Shown here: piece after piece, positions 31,860-42,162 of the stretch
Layout of the letters: each line of letters begins with the position of its first letter
Numbering within the stretch: position 1 is the first letter of the stretch
DNA from: DAIPJH01 sp036770365
GTDB taxonomy: Bacteria > Pseudomonadota > Alphaproteobacteria > Rickettsiales > UBA998
Direction of reading: 5' to 3'
Length of the DNA stretch: 43,818 nt
NCBI GenBank assembly: GCA_036770365.1
Contig: DAIPJH010000016.1
Location: 1 to 43,818, forward strand
Notes under the pieces: generated by a model
The model's input: the letters and a program-made list of their open reading frames with translations, nothing else
Databases searched by the model: none
What the model was told of the DNA's origin: nothing
Position numbers and translations under genes: made by a program

Positions 31860-34800
31860 TTACGCCGCATCTTCGCCAGTCTCATGGCCTTCAATGAGGG
31901 CTTGTTCAGCATTCTCATTAGCGGTCTCAGCAATTTGGCGTTCAATCTCTTTATCACGCGCTACTGCGATTTTCTTGTATTTCGCAATAGAAGCCCCTGT
32001 TCCCGCAGGAATCAGACGACCGACGATGACGTTTTCCTTCAAGCCATGTAAGCCATCCACTTTGCCGCCCACTGCTGCTTCAGTCAACACACGGGTGGTT
32101 TCTTGGAATGACGCCGCAGAGATGAAAGAACGTGTCTGCAATGACGCTTTGGTAATACCTTGCAAGACTGCGGTGCAGGTTGCAGGGCGGAAACCTTCCG
32201 CAATGGTTTTTGCATTCACAATATCAAATTCTTCACGGTCAACTTGTTCACCTGAAAGGAAGGTGGTTTCTCCTGGATGCTCGATCTCAACTTTTTGTAG
32301 CATTTGACGAAGGACAACTTCGATATGCTTATCGTTGATACCTACCCCTTGCAGACGATACACCGCTTGTACTTCATTCACCATGTAGCGTGCGAGAGCT
32401 TCCACACCCATGACTTTTAAGATGTCATGTGGTACAGGGTTGCCATCCATAAGAAGATCACCTTTTTGAACGTAATCGCCTTCATGTACGGTGATGTGTT
32501 TGCCTTTTGGAATCAAATATTCTACAGGCTCAACATCTGCATCTTTTGGTTTAATCACAAGGCGACGTTTGGTTTTGTAATCTTTACCAAATTCAACTGT
32601 ACCTTCGATCTCTGAAATAATCGCATGGTCTTTCGGCTTACGTGCTTCAAACAGCTCGGCTACGCGTGGAAGACCACCCGTAATATCGCGAGTTTTGGTG
32701 GATTCACGCGGAATACGTGCAAGCACGTCGCCTGCAAATACTTCCTGACCATCGGTGACACTCAAGATAGCATCAACAGGAAGGAAATAACGCGCTTCCA
32801 AACCGTTTGCCATGGTGATGATTTCACCTGCTTTATCACGTAGTGCAATGCGAGGTTTCAAATCCGCACCGCGCGTCTGTTGACGCCAATCGATAATCAC
32901 CTTATTCGAAATACCTGTAGCTTCGTCCATCACTTCACGAAGAGATACACCTTCAACAAGGTCACGATAATGAGCGATACCATTCTTCTCGGTGATGATA
33001 GGAATGGTGTACGGATCCCACTCAGCGAGTTTTTCGCCTTGTTTGACTTTAGCACCTTCATCTTTAAGGATACGCGCACCATAAGGTACTTTGAAGCGCG
33101 CACGTTCACGATCATCCGTATCTTTCAATACGACTTCACAGGTACGGCTCATCACCACCTGACGCCCTTTAGAATCAATCACCACGTTGCGATTAGAAAG
33201 ATTCATGGTCGCGTCATGTGATGCTTCAACGCTGTTTTGTTCTGCACCACGTTGCGCTGCCCCACCAATGTGGAAGGTACGCATGGTAAGCTGTGTACCT
33301 GGTTCACCAATGGATTGCGCTGCGATAACCCCAACGGCTTCCCCCATATTCACAGGAGTTCCACGTGCAAGATCGCGTCCGTAGCACTTAGCACAGGTGC
33401 CGCCTTTGCTTTCACAGGTAAGTACAGAACGAATCATAAGAGATTCGATTCCTGCCGCATCAATTTTTGCGACTTCGATCTCTTCCATCAATTGACCTGC
33501 TTTGATCAAAATCTCATCAGTGACAGGATGGTAGATGTTTTTCGCACTGGTGCGACCTAGAATAATCTCAGAAAGCTGCACGATAATGTCACCGCCTTCA
33601 ATCACAGGCTTGGCAACAATCCCATTCTCAGTGCCACAATCTTGTTCGATGATGATACAATCTTGTGAGACATCGACAAGGCGGCGAGTCAAGTAACCAG
33701 AGTTTGCTGTTTTTAGCGCGGTATCGGCGAGACCTTTACGCGCACCATGTGACGAGTTAAAGTATTCAAGTACAGTCAAACCTTCTTTAAAGTTTGAGAT
33801 GATCGGTGTTTCGATAATCTCACCAGAAGGTTTTGCCATGAGGCCACGCATCCCTGCAAGCTGTTTGATCTGCGCCGCAGAACCACGCGCTCCAGAGTGT
33901 GCCATCATATAAATGGAGTTCACATTCTCAGCCTTACGTGCCCCTGGAATATTACCAAGAGATGAAATTTCTTTCATCATGTCCTCAGCAACACGCTCGG
34001 TGCAATGTGACCACGCATCAATCACTTTGTTGTATTTTTCACCTGAGGTAATCAAACCATCTGAATATTGTTGTTCAAACTGTTTCACTTCGCCCATGGT
34101 TTTCGAGATATGGACTTCCTTGGTAGTTGGAACGATCATGTCGTCCTTACCAAAAGAAATACCTGCTTTACATGCATGTTTAAAGCCAAGCGACATAATG
34201 TGATCAGCAAAGATCACGGTGTGTTTTTGACCACAATGACGATAGACCGTGTCAATCAAACTAGAGATGGTTTTTTTGGTCATGAGTTTATCAACAAGTT
34301 TATAACCAAGCTGAGGATGCTTTGGTAGTAATCCTGCAATCATCAAACGACCTGGGGTACATTCAACAACCTCTGTGACTAACTTGCCGTCTGGGTTTGA
34401 TTGAGTAAAACGGCATTTGACTTTACTATGTAACGTAATGAGTTTGTTCTCTAAAGCGAGCTTCACCTCGTTCATATTCGCAAAGGTCATGCCTTCACCT
34501 GGCTCACCATCTGATTCGAGTGACAGATAATACAGACCAAGCACCATATCTTGAGATGGTACAATAATTGGCTTGCCATTTGCAGGCGATAAGATGTTGT
34601 TCGTAGACATCATCAACACGCGTGCTTCGAGCTGTGCTTCGATGGAAAGTGGCACGTGTACTGCCATCTGATCCCCGTCAAAGTCTGCGTTAAATGCAGT
34701 ACACACGAGCGGGTGAAGCTGAATAGCGCGGCCTTCGATCAAGATAGGTTCAAATGCCTGAATACCAAGACGGTGAAGGGTTGGCGCACGGTTAAGCATC

Positions 34801-36065
34801 ACAGGATGTTCACGAATTACTTCAGAGAGAATATCCCACACTTCAGGACGCTCAGATTCTACCATACGCTTTGCAGCTTTGATGGTCGTTGCAATCCCAT
34901 AAAGTTCTAGTTTTGCATAGATGAATGGTTTGAATAGCTCAAGAGCCATTTTTTTAGGTAGACCACACTGATGTAGCATCATCTCAGGACCAACTACGAT
35001 GACCGAACGACCTGAGTAATCGACACGTTTACCGAGCAAGTTTTGACGGAAACGCCCTTGTTTCCCTTTAAGCATGTCGGAAAGTGATTTGAGAGGACGC
35101 TTATTTGCACCCGCAATCACACGACCGCGACGACCATTATCGAATAACGCATCTACTGCTTCTTGTAACATACGTTTTTCGTTACGTACGATAATGTCTG
35201 GCGCACGAAGTTCGAGTAAGCGTTTCAAGCGGTTGTTACGGTTGATTACACGGCGGTACAAATCGTTCAGATCTGAGGTCGCAAAACGACCACCATCCAA
35301 CGGTACGAGTGGACGCAAATCAGGCGGAATCACAGGCACAACATTGAGAATCATCCATTCCGGTTTATTGCCAGATTCAAGGAATGCTTCAACAAGCTTC
35401 AAGCGTTTCACTAGTTTCTTACGGCGTGCTTCAGAGGTAGAGTCAGTGAGTTCACCGCGCATTTCCGCACGGATTTCCTCTAAATTCATCCCAGCTAACA
35501 AAGTCTGAATCGCTTCTGCACCAATAGAGGCAGTGAAGGTATCTTCACCAAATTGATCCATCGCGTCATAATATTGATCTTCAGTAAGAAGCTCCCCTTT
35601 TTTGAAAGAGGTAAGACCTGGATCAGTGACAATATAGCTTTCGAAATAAAGTACGCGCTCTAAATCTTTGAGCATCATATCCAGCAGCATACCAATACGG
35701 CTAGGAAGTGATTTCAAAAACCAGATATGTGCCACAGGTGCTGCAAGTTCAATATGACCCATACGCTCACGACGTACTTTTGCTGTGGTCACTTCGACGC
35801 CGCATTTTTCGCAGACAATGCCACGATATTTCATGCGTTTATATTTACCGCATAAGCATTCATAATCTTTGATTGGACCAAAGATACGCGCACAGAACAA
35901 ACCATCGCGTTCAGGTTTGAAGGTACGGTAGTTGATGGTTTCTGGCTTTTTTACTTCGCCAAATGACCATGAACGAATCTTTTCAGGACTCGCAATCATA
36001 ATCTTAATTTCATCAAAATGTTTCGGTGCATTGAACTGCCCGAAAAGATGCATGATATCGCTCAT
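31860..36065 (-). CDS. rpoC: RNA polymerase beta' subunit
   Basis: Beta' holds the catalytic magnesium and half of the active-site cleft. The 1401-residue protein has the N-terminal zinc ribbon with Cys70, Cys72, Cys85 and Cys88. The switch/clamp block ends NLLGKRVDYSGRSVIVVGP, and the invariant NADFDGDQ (459-466) carries the three Mg-binding aspartates. The second zinc site has Cys810, Cys884, Cys891 and Cys894. The C-terminal part includes the ARGTPVNMGEAVGVIAAQSIGEPGTQLTMRTFHIGG trigger-loop region. An aaggaga site precedes the ATG. It is 81 bases from rpoB and ends at a strong terminator. Confidence 0.99.
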   Translation of the reverse strand: MSDIMHLFGQFNAPKHFDEIKIMIASPEKIRSWSFGEVKKPETINYRTFKPERDGLFCARIFGPIKDYECLCGKYKRMKYRGIVCEKCGVEVTTAKVRRERMGHIELAAPVAHIWFLKSLPSRIGMLLDMMLKDLERVLYFESYIVTDPGLTSFKKGELLTEDQYYDAMDQFGEDTFTASIGAEAIQTLLAGMNLEEIRAEMRGELTDSTSEARRKKLVKRLKLVEAFLESGNKPEWMILNVVPVIPPDLRPLVPLDGGRFATSDLNDLYRRVINRNNRLKRLLELRAPDIIVRNEKRMLQEAVDALFDNGRRGRVIAGANKRPLKSLSDMLKGKQGRFRQNLLGKRVDYSGRSVIVVGPEMMLHQCGLPKKMALELFKPFIYAKLELYGIATTIKAAKRMVESERPEVWDILSEVIREHPVMLNRAPTLHRLGIQAFEPILIEGRAIQLHPLVCTAFNADFDGDQMAVHVPLSIEAQLEARVLMMSTNNILSPANGKPIIVPSQDMVLGLYYLSLESDGEPGEGMTFANMNEVKLALENKLITLHSKVKCRFTQSNPDGKLVTEVVECTPGRLMIAGLLPKHPQLGYKLVDKLMTKKTISSLIDTVYRHCGQKHTVIFADHIMSLGFKHACKAGISFGKDDMIVPTTKEVHISKTMGEVKQFEQQYSDGLITSGEKYNKVIDAWSHCTERVAEDMMKEISSLGNIPGARKAENVNSIYMMAHSGARGSAAQIKQLAGMRGLMAKPSGEIIETPIISNFKEGLTVLEYFNSSHGARKGLADTALKTANSGYLTRRLVDVSQDCIIIEQDCGTENGIVAKPVIEGGDIIVQLSEIILGRTSAKNIYHPVTDEILIKAGQLMEEIEVAKIDAAGIESLMIRSVLTCESKGGTCAKCYGRDLARGTPVNMGEAVGVIAAQSIGEPGTQLTMRTFHIGGAAQRGAEQNSVEASHDATMNLSNRNVVIDSKGRQVVMSRTCEVVLKDTDDRERARFKVPYGARILKDEGAKVKQGEKLAEWDPYTIPIITEKNGIAHYRDLVEGVSLREVMDEATGISNKVIIDWRQQTRGADLKPRIALRDKAGEIITMANGLEARYFLPVDAILSVTDGQEVFAGDVLARIPRESTKTRDITGGLPRVAELFEARKPKDHAIISEIEGTVEFGKDYKTKRRLVIKPKDADVEPVEYLIPKGKHITVHEGDYVQKGDLLMDGNPVPHDILKVMGVEALARYMVNEVQAVYRLQGVGINDKHIEVVLRQMLQKVEIEHPGETTFLSGEQVDREEFDIVNAKTIAEGFRPATCTAVLQGITKASLQTRSFISAASFQETTRVLTEAAVGGKVDGLHGLKENVIVGRLIPAGTGASIAKYKKIAVARDKEIERQIAETANENAEQALIEGHETGEDAA

Positions 36066-36146
36066 TCTTATCTCCTTAAAATCAAGGTATCGTATGTCGT
36101 TGTCAGCGTGTCACGAGGACCGCAGGAAAGGGAAGAAAGACGTGAG

Positions 36147-39100
36147 TTACACGTCTTTCTCCTTGAGTTCTACGTTCAAACCAAGCGAACGAAGTTCTTT
36201 CACCATCACGTGGAAAGACTCGGGAATGCCTGATTCAAAAGAGTGATCCCCGCGTACAATGGATTCATAGACTTTGCTACGACCACTGACATCATCGGAT
36301 TTCACGGTTAACATTTCCTGCAAAGTATAAGCTGCACCATAAGCCTGCAATGCCCAGCACTCCATCTCCCCAAAACGCTGACCACCGAACTGTGACTTAC
36401 CACCGAGCGGTTGTTGCGTAACAAGAGAGTAAGGACCAATTGAGCGCGCGTGAATCTTATCGTCCACCAAGTGGTGAAGTTTTAAGATATAGATGTAACC
36501 TACAGTCACCATACGATCAAAAGGATCACCTGTACGACCATCATACAGACGTACCTGACCCGAAGATGCCTGACCAGCACGTTCCAGCCAATGGACGATA
36601 TCTGCTTCATGCGCACCGTCAAAGACTGGGGTTGCAAACGGAACACCTTTGCGAAGGTTGGTTGCAAGTTCAAGCATATCTTCGTCATTCATTTTGGCGA
36701 TTTCTGCTTGATGCTCTTTTTCGCCGTAAATGTCGTTTAGCTTTGCACGAACCAAGTTGGTGTCGTTTGCTTCTTGTGCTGCTTCCATTGCTTCACGAAC
36801 TTGACGACCAAGACCCGCAGATGCCCAACCAAGATGGGTCTCTAGAATCTGACCGACGTTCATACGAGACGGTACACCAAGAGGGTTAAGCACGACATCC
36901 ATCGGTGTGCCATCCGCCAAATGTGGCATGTCTTCGACAGGAACAATACGAGAAATAACCCCTTTGTTACCATGACGACCTGCCATTTTGTCGCCTGGTT
37001 GAAGCTTGCGTTTAATTGCCACAAATACTTTCACCATTTTGAGGACACCAGGAAGTAAATCATCCCCGCTTTGAACTTTTTCGATTTTTTCTTCAAAGCG
37101 TTTGTTTTGAGCAATGATTGCGTCATCAAGATGTTTTTTGAGGGCTTCAATCTGACCCATCAAAACTTCTTCTTTGACCGCGATTTCCCACCACACACCT
37201 TTCGGGAATTCATTAAGAGCTTCCTGAGTAATGATGGTTTTTGCTTTCATCCCTTTCGGGCCTTTGACAACTTCCTGACCGTTCAGCAAGGTAAATAAAC
37301 GTGCATAAATATCGCGCTCAACAATGCCGCGCTCATCATCACGGTCTTTTTTCAAGCGTTCAATTTCTGCTTTTTCAATTGCTAAGTGACGTTCATCTTT
37401 ATCAATCCCACGACGGGTAAAGATTTTTACGCCGACAACTGTACCCATACCTCCTGGTGGCAAGCGAAGCGACGTATCACGTACATCTGCTGCTTTCTCA
37501 CCAAAAATCGCACGAAGTAATTTTTCTTCAGGGGTCATTGGAGATTCACTTTTAGGCGTTACCTTACCAACGAGAATATCCCCAGGTTTTAGTTCCGCGC
37601 CAATATGTACCACCCCGATTTCATCAAGGTTGCGTAGTGCTTCTTCACCAACATTCGGAATATCACGGGTAATCTCCTCAGGCCCAAGTTTTGTATCACG
37701 CGCCATCACTTCATATTCTTCAATATGGATGGAGGTGAACACGTCTTCGGAAACCATTTTCTCAGAGATAAGAATTGAATCTTCGTAGTTGTAACCATTC
37801 CACGGCATAAACGCCACGAGGACGTTACGACCTAGAGCAAGTTCACCGAGATTGGTTGAAGGACCATCTGCGATGATATCTCCTTCCGCAACCACATCAC
37901 CCACTTTGACAAGCGGATGTTGGTTCATACAGGTGTTTTGGTTAGAACGTTGGAATTTCACCAAGTTATAAATATCGACACCCGTTGATTCACTTTTTGC
38001 GCCTTCGTCATGCACGCGAATTACGATACGCGTTGCGTCGACTTGGTCAACAATCCCGCCGCGACGTGCAACGGTGGTTACACCTGAATCACGTGCTACC
38101 ACGGATTCCATTCCTGTTCCCACAAAAGGTGCTTCAGAACGAATCAGTGGTACTGCCTGACGCTGCATATTTGATCCCATAAGCGCACGGTTCGCATCAT
38201 CATTTTCTAAGAAAGGAATCAGCGACGCTGCCACAGAGACAAGCTGTTTTGGCGATACGTCGATAAAGTCAATCGCTTCAGGCGCAGACATGGTGAAATC
38301 TTCACCACGACGGCAGCTTACCAAGTCATTTTTGAAGTGACCTTTTGCGTCAAGCTCAGAGTTTGCCTGTGCGATGGTATAGCGACCTTCTTCAATCGCA
38401 GAAAGATAGATGACCTCATCTGTGACGTTACCACCGACTACTTTACGATATGGGCTTTCGATAAAGCCGTATTTATTGACGCGAGCATAAGTTGCCATCG
38501 AGTTGATCAGACCAATGTTTGGTCCTTCAGGAGTCTCAATTGGGCAGATACGACCATAATGGGTTGGATGGACGTCACGTACTTCGAAACCAGCACGTTC
38601 ACGGGTCAAACCACCTGGCCCTAAAGCTGAAAGACGACGTTTATGCGTAATTTCAGAAAGTGGGTTGGTCTGATCCATAAACTGAGAAAGCTGAGATGCA
38701 CCATAGAACTCACGTACTGCGGCAGCCAAAGGCTTTGCATTGACGAGGTCATGCGGCATCACGGTGTCAATATCAACTGACCCCATACGTTCAATAATAC
38801 CGCGTTCCATTCGTAGCAAACCAATACGGAATTGGTTTTCCATCAATTCGCCGACAGACCGTACACGACGGTTGCCTAAATGATCAATATCATCAATTTC
38901 ACCAATGCCATCTTTAAGCTGCACGAGAGTGCGGATGGTTTCAATCATGTCTTCTTTGGTGAGCGTGCCGACTTTTTCATCAGTTTTCAGATTAAGACGC
39001 GCATTCATTTTGACGCGACCTACTTCTGACAGATCATAACGCTCGGTTTCAAAGAACAAAGAATTGAACATTGCCTCTGCTGCGTCAGGAGTCGTAGGTT

Positions 39101-40265
39101 CACCAGGGCGCATTACACGGTAAATATCCATCAGTGCATCATCACGGGTGGTGTTTTTATCCGCAGCCAATGTGTTGCGCATGTAAGGCCCAACATGAAT
39201 ATGGTCGATGTTAAGTACAGGCAATTCTTTGATGTTTGCCGCGGTGATTTGCGCGAGCTTGTCTTTATTCAGCTCATCACCCGCTTCAGCAAAAATCTCG
39301 CCTGTTTCAATATTCACAATGTCATGTGCAGCGAATTTACCGATCAGCTCATCATCACTGACGAGAAGATTTTTCAAACCATCTTCTGCCAGCTTGTTAG
39401 CTTTGCGAGGCGTGAGTTTTTGACCCGCTTCGACTACAATAGCACCCGTTGCGGCATCAACCAGATCACGCTCAAGTTTGACACCACGCCACTGCGTAGG
39501 AATATACTCAATTACCCATCCTTTTTTCTGATGGGTGTAGGTGATGGTTTTGTAGAAAGTGTTTAAGATGTCATTATTGTCAAGACCAATAGCGCGTAGC
39601 ACTGAGGTCACAGGTAATTTACGACGACGGTCAATACGTGCAAAGACCAGATCTTTAGCATCAAATTCGAAATCCAACCATGACCCACGGTAAGGAATGA
39701 TACGCGCAGAAAAGAGAATTTTTCCAGAAGAGTGACTTTTGCCTTTGTCATGATCGAAGAACACCCCTGGAGAACGGTGCATTTGAGAAACAATCACGCG
39801 CTCTGTACCATTAATGATAAACGTACCATTTTCGGTCATGAGAGGGATATCACCAAAATACACTTCTTGCTCTTTGATGTCTTTAATTTCGCGTGCGCCT
39901 GTATCTTCATCGACAATCCACACGATTAAGCGTAGGGTTACGCGTAGTGGTGCAGAGAAGTTAATGTCGCGCTGGCGGCATTCTTCTACATCATATTTAG
40001 GTGCATCAAAATCATACGACACATATTCGAGTGTCGCTGTCTCTGAAAAATCTTTAATTGGAAAAACGGATTTAAGTGTGCTGTGCAGACCAGTGTCTGT
40101 ACGCTGTTTAGCAGGCACATGCATCTGAAGAAACTGCTCATATGAGCTTTTCTGAACCTCAATGAGGTTCGGCATGGTTGCAACTGAACGAATCTTACCA
40201 AAGCTTTTACGGATACGTTTGCGTGAGGTGAAGCTGTGTGCCTCCGCTGCGTTTGACTGCACCAT
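36147..40265 (-). CDS. rpoB: RNA polymerase beta subunit
   Basis: Beta forms the other half of the RNA polymerase cleft. The 1372-residue protein includes the rifampicin pocket at about residues 525-550 (SQFMDQTNPLSEITHKRRLSALG). The residues equivalent to E. coli Asp516, His526 and Ser531 are Asp531, His541 and Ser546, all of the sensitive type. Downstream are HPTHYGRICPIETPEGPNIGLIN and the C-terminal clamp segment VDDKIHARSIGPYSLVTQQPLGGKSQFGGQRFGEMECWALQAYGAA. The start follows an aagggg site. The 208-bp gap from rplL carries four hairpins. Confidence 0.99.
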   Translation of the reverse strand: MVQSNAAEAHSFTSRKRIRKSFGKIRSVATMPNLIEVQKSSYEQFLQMHVPAKQRTDTGLHSTLKSVFPIKDFSETATLEYVSYDFDAPKYDVEECRQRDINFSAPLRVTLRLIVWIVDEDTGAREIKDIKEQEVYFGDIPLMTENGTFIINGTERVIVSQMHRSPGVFFDHDKGKSHSSGKILFSARIIPYRGSWLDFEFDAKDLVFARIDRRRKLPVTSVLRAIGLDNNDILNTFYKTITYTHQKKGWVIEYIPTQWRGVKLERDLVDAATGAIVVEAGQKLTPRKANKLAEDGLKNLLVSDDELIGKFAAHDIVNIETGEIFAEAGDELNKDKLAQITAANIKELPVLNIDHIHVGPYMRNTLAADKNTTRDDALMDIYRVMRPGEPTTPDAAEAMFNSLFFETERYDLSEVGRVKMNARLNLKTDEKVGTLTKEDMIETIRTLVQLKDGIGEIDDIDHLGNRRVRSVGELMENQFRIGLLRMERGIIERMGSVDIDTVMPHDLVNAKPLAAAVREFYGASQLSQFMDQTNPLSEITHKRRLSALGPGGLTRERAGFEVRDVHPTHYGRICPIETPEGPNIGLINSMATYARVNKYGFIESPYRKVVGGNVTDEVIYLSAIEEGRYTIAQANSELDAKGHFKNDLVSCRRGEDFTMSAPEAIDFIDVSPKQLVSVAASLIPFLENDDANRALMGSNMQRQAVPLIRSEAPFVGTGMESVVARDSGVTTVARRGGIVDQVDATRIVIRVHDEGAKSESTGVDIYNLVKFQRSNQNTCMNQHPLVKVGDVVAEGDIIADGPSTNLGELALGRNVLVAFMPWNGYNYEDSILISEKMVSEDVFTSIHIEEYEVMARDTKLGPEEITRDIPNVGEEALRNLDEIGVVHIGAELKPGDILVGKVTPKSESPMTPEEKLLRAIFGEKAADVRDTSLRLPPGGMGTVVGVKIFTRRGIDKDERHLAIEKAEIERLKKDRDDERGIVERDIYARLFTLLNGQEVVKGPKGMKAKTIITQEALNEFPKGVWWEIAVKEEVLMGQIEALKKHLDDAIIAQNKRFEEKIEKVQSGDDLLPGVLKMVKVFVAIKRKLQPGDKMAGRHGNKGVISRIVPVEDMPHLADGTPMDVVLNPLGVPSRMNVGQILETHLGWASAGLGRQVREAMEAAQEANDTNLVRAKLNDIYGEKEHQAEIAKMNDEDMLELATNLRKGVPFATPVFDGAHEADIVHWLERAGQASSGQVRLYDGRTGDPFDRMVTVGYIYILKLHHLVDDKIHARSIGPYSLVTQQPLGGKSQFGGQRFGEMECWALQAYGAAYTLQEMLTVKSDDVSGRSKVYESIVRGDHSFESGIPESFHVMVKELRSLGLNVELKEKDV

Positions 40266-40324
40266 AGGAAGAACCCCTTGTCTATAATCTGTCTATCTGC
40301 CGAGATCCGTGGGCGATCTGGCGT

Positions 40325-40452
40325 TGCGAATGTTCGCATGTGAGTCTTTTGCTACCACGAACTTAAGGCTAAGTTCATTTCAGACACGTCACCACGATAA
40401 CGCAACGTCTGAAACAGGCAAAGCGGGACATTGCAATGTGCAATGACCCGCT
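40325..40452 (-). other. Series of four hairpins in the rplL–rpoB intercistronic region
   Basis: Four inverted repeats lie in tandem. (1) 40422-40452: AGCGGG-A-CATTGC, 5-base loop, GCAATG-A-CCCGCT. (2) 40378-40414: TTTCAGAC with GTCTGAAA around 21 bases. (3) 40359-40376: GAACTTA-AGGC-TAAGTTC. (4) 40325-40338: TGCGAA-TG-TTCGCA. Each arm is a perfect complement. In E. coli the rplL–rpoB gap holds an attenuator and an RNase III processing site that set the ribosomal protein to polymerase ratio; an analogous role here is inference. Confidence 0.65.
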
Positions 40453-40473
40453 AAAACCATGTGGAAAACCGTC

Positions 40474-40842
40474 TTACTTAATTTCAACGGCCGCACCAGC
40501 GTCTTCAAGCAATTTCTTGAATTTCGCTGCATCATCTTTAGAGCAAGCTTCTTTAACTACTTTAGGAGCTGCTTCTACGAGGTCTTTTGCTTCTTTCAGA
40601 CCAAGACCAGTAATCACGCGAACTTCTTTGATCACGTTGATTTTATTTGCGCCAGCCTCTTTCAAGACAACGTCAAACTCGGTTTTTTCCTCAGCAGGAG
40701 CAGCGGCAGCAGCAACTGCGGCAACGGCCACAGGAGCAGCAGCAGAAACGCCCCACTTTTCTTCAAGCATTTTAGAAAGTTCAGCCGCTTCCAATACGGT
40801 AAGCGCAGAAAGCTGATCTACGATTTGTTCCAGATTTGCCAT
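40474..40842 (-). CDS. rplL: 50S ribosomal protein L7/L12
   Basis: L7/L12 forms the flexible multimeric stalk that recruits translational GTPases. The 122-residue protein has an N-terminal dimerisation domain (NLEQIVDQLSALTVLEAAELSKMLEEKWGVS), an Ala/Val-rich hinge (~35-50) and the C-terminal domain KTEFDVVLKEAGANKINVIKEVRVITGLGLKEAKDLVEAAPKVVKE. A strong aagggg site precedes the ATG. Confidence 0.98.
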   Translation of the reverse strand: MANLEQIVDQLSALTVLEAAELSKMLEEKWGVSAAAPVAVAAVAAAAAPAEEKTEFDVVLKEAGANKINVIKEVRVITGLGLKEAKDLVEAAPKVVKEACSKDDAAKFKKLLEDAGAAVEIK

Positions 40843-40906
40843 GTTAAATCCCCTTAATTACACATTCTGAATTGATAAAAAATCTTAATTACTTCACACA
40901 AGGTTC

Positions 40907-41419
40907 TTATGACTCTTTCTTGCCATAAGCACCAAATACGCGAGCAAGCTGACCTGCGGGAGCTTGCGTGATACCTGCAATGCGCGTTGCAGGTGTCATG
41001 ATGAGTGCAATCAAAGACGCTCTCATCTCGTCCAGCGAAGGTAGTTTTGCAAGCGTTTGAATCTCAGCTTCGCTAAGAATCTTTTCGCCGAATGCGCCAC
41101 CAACTAGCACTAGTTTTTCGTTGTCTTTTGCGAATTCCGAAATAGCCTTCGCCGCGGACACAGGGTCTTCCGCCCATGCAACTGCGGTTGGACCAACGAA
41201 CTTGCTTGAAAGCGACTCATAGGTTGTGCCTTTGAGTGCAATCTTGGTAAGACGGTTTTTGGTGATTTTGAACGATGCACCCGCATTACGAATACGTATG
41301 CGGAGATTGTCCAACTCAGCCACCGTCAAACCCTTATATTGGGTGACGATCAGAATACCTGCGCTTGAGAAATTCGCATTAGCATCTGCAATCCATTCTT
41401 GTTTTCTTTTACGTTCCAC
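40907..41419 (-). CDS. rplJ: 50S ribosomal protein L10
   Basis: L10 anchors the L7/L12 stalk to 23S rRNA. I place the start at a GTG at 41419 (MERKRKQEWIADANANFSSAG), because a gggag site lies upstream at good spacing and the N-terminus matches the family; the longer frame to 41500 runs into rplA and adds an un-L10-like stretch. The 170-residue product contains GLTVAELDNLRIRIRNAGASFKITKNRLTKIAL and a C-terminal helix for L12 binding. The 40-bp gap from rplA is short. Confidence 0.94.
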   Translation of the reverse strand: MERKRKQEWIADANANFSSAGILIVTQYKGLTVAELDNLRIRIRNAGASFKITKNRLTKIALKGTTYESLSSKFVGPTAVAWAEDPVSAAKAISEFAKDNEKLVLVGGAFGEKILSEAEIQTLAKLPSLDEMRASLIALIMTPATRIAGITQAPAGQLARVFGAYGKKES

Positions 41420-41459
41420 GATACCACTCCCGCGATCTTCGTTATTACTAAAATGCCAC

Positions 41460-42158
41460 TTACGCAGCAGCGAGAGAAGAGAGATCCACGCCAATGCCAA
41501 CGCCCATGGTTGAACTCACGTAAACTTTCTTCAGATAAGTGCCTTTTGATGCTTGCGGCTTTGCTTTTTGCAAAGCATCCACTAGCGCACGGATATTGTC
41601 TGCAAGCGCAGCCTCAGTAAAGCTTGCTTTGCCAACACCCGCATGCACAATACCAGCCTTCTCAACGCGGAATTCTACCTGACCGCTTTTCGCAGCTTTC
41701 ACTGCTTCTGCGACGTTAGGCGTTACCGTGCCGAGCTTAGGGTTTGGCATCAAACCGCGTGGACCGAGTAGTTTACCTACTTTACCCACAAACGCCATCA
41801 TATCAGGCGTTGCAATACAACGATCAAACGGCATATCACCCTTTTGAATCATTTCCACGAGTTCATCAGAACCTACGATATCTGCACCAGCATCACGCGC
41901 TTCTTGCGCCTTTGCATCACGCGCAAACACTGCCACACGAACTGTTTTGCCAAGACCGTGAGGCATAGCAACCGTGCCGCGCACCGCTTGGTCAGATTGT
42001 TTGGGATCAACACCCAGTGCAATCGCAACATCCACAGTTTCATTAAATTTGCTGTTTGCCTTGGTCTTTACCAAGCTGATTGCCTCAGGCAATGTATATA
42101 GCTTTGCTACATCCACGCCTTCATAGGCTTTACGCAAACGCTTGCCGTGCTTCGCCAT
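41460..42158 (-). CDS. rplA: 50S ribosomal protein L1
   Basis: L1 forms the mobile L1 stalk at the E site and is a translational repressor of its own operon in E. coli. The 232-residue product shows the paired domain structure: KFNETVDVAIALGVDPKQSDQAVRGTVAMPHGLGKTVRVAVFA, LLGPRGLMPNPKLGTVT and GIVHAGVGKASF. It begins four bases after the rplK stop behind an aagga site. Confidence 0.98.
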   Translation of the reverse strand: MAKHGKRLRKAYEGVDVAKLYTLPEAISLVKTKANSKFNETVDVAIALGVDPKQSDQAVRGTVAMPHGLGKTVRVAVFARDAKAQEARDAGADIVGSDELVEMIQKGDMPFDRCIATPDMMAFVGKVGKLLGPRGLMPNPKLGTVTPNVAEAVKAAKSGQVEFRVEKAGIVHAGVGKASFTEAALADNIRALVDALQKAKPQASKGTYLKKVYVSSTMGVGIGVDLSSLAAA

Positions 42159-42162
42159 GTCC

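Noticed and set aside
35074..35508. 144-codon plus-strand open frame inside rpoC, with similar frames inside rpoB
   Set aside because: Antisense shadow of a conserved polymerase gene; Ser/Arg-rich composition without a domain or a convincing ribosome binding site.
41420..41500. N-terminal extension of L10 in the open frame
   Set aside because: It runs back into rplA, lacks similarity to L10, and the GTG at 41419 has a clear ribosome binding site.
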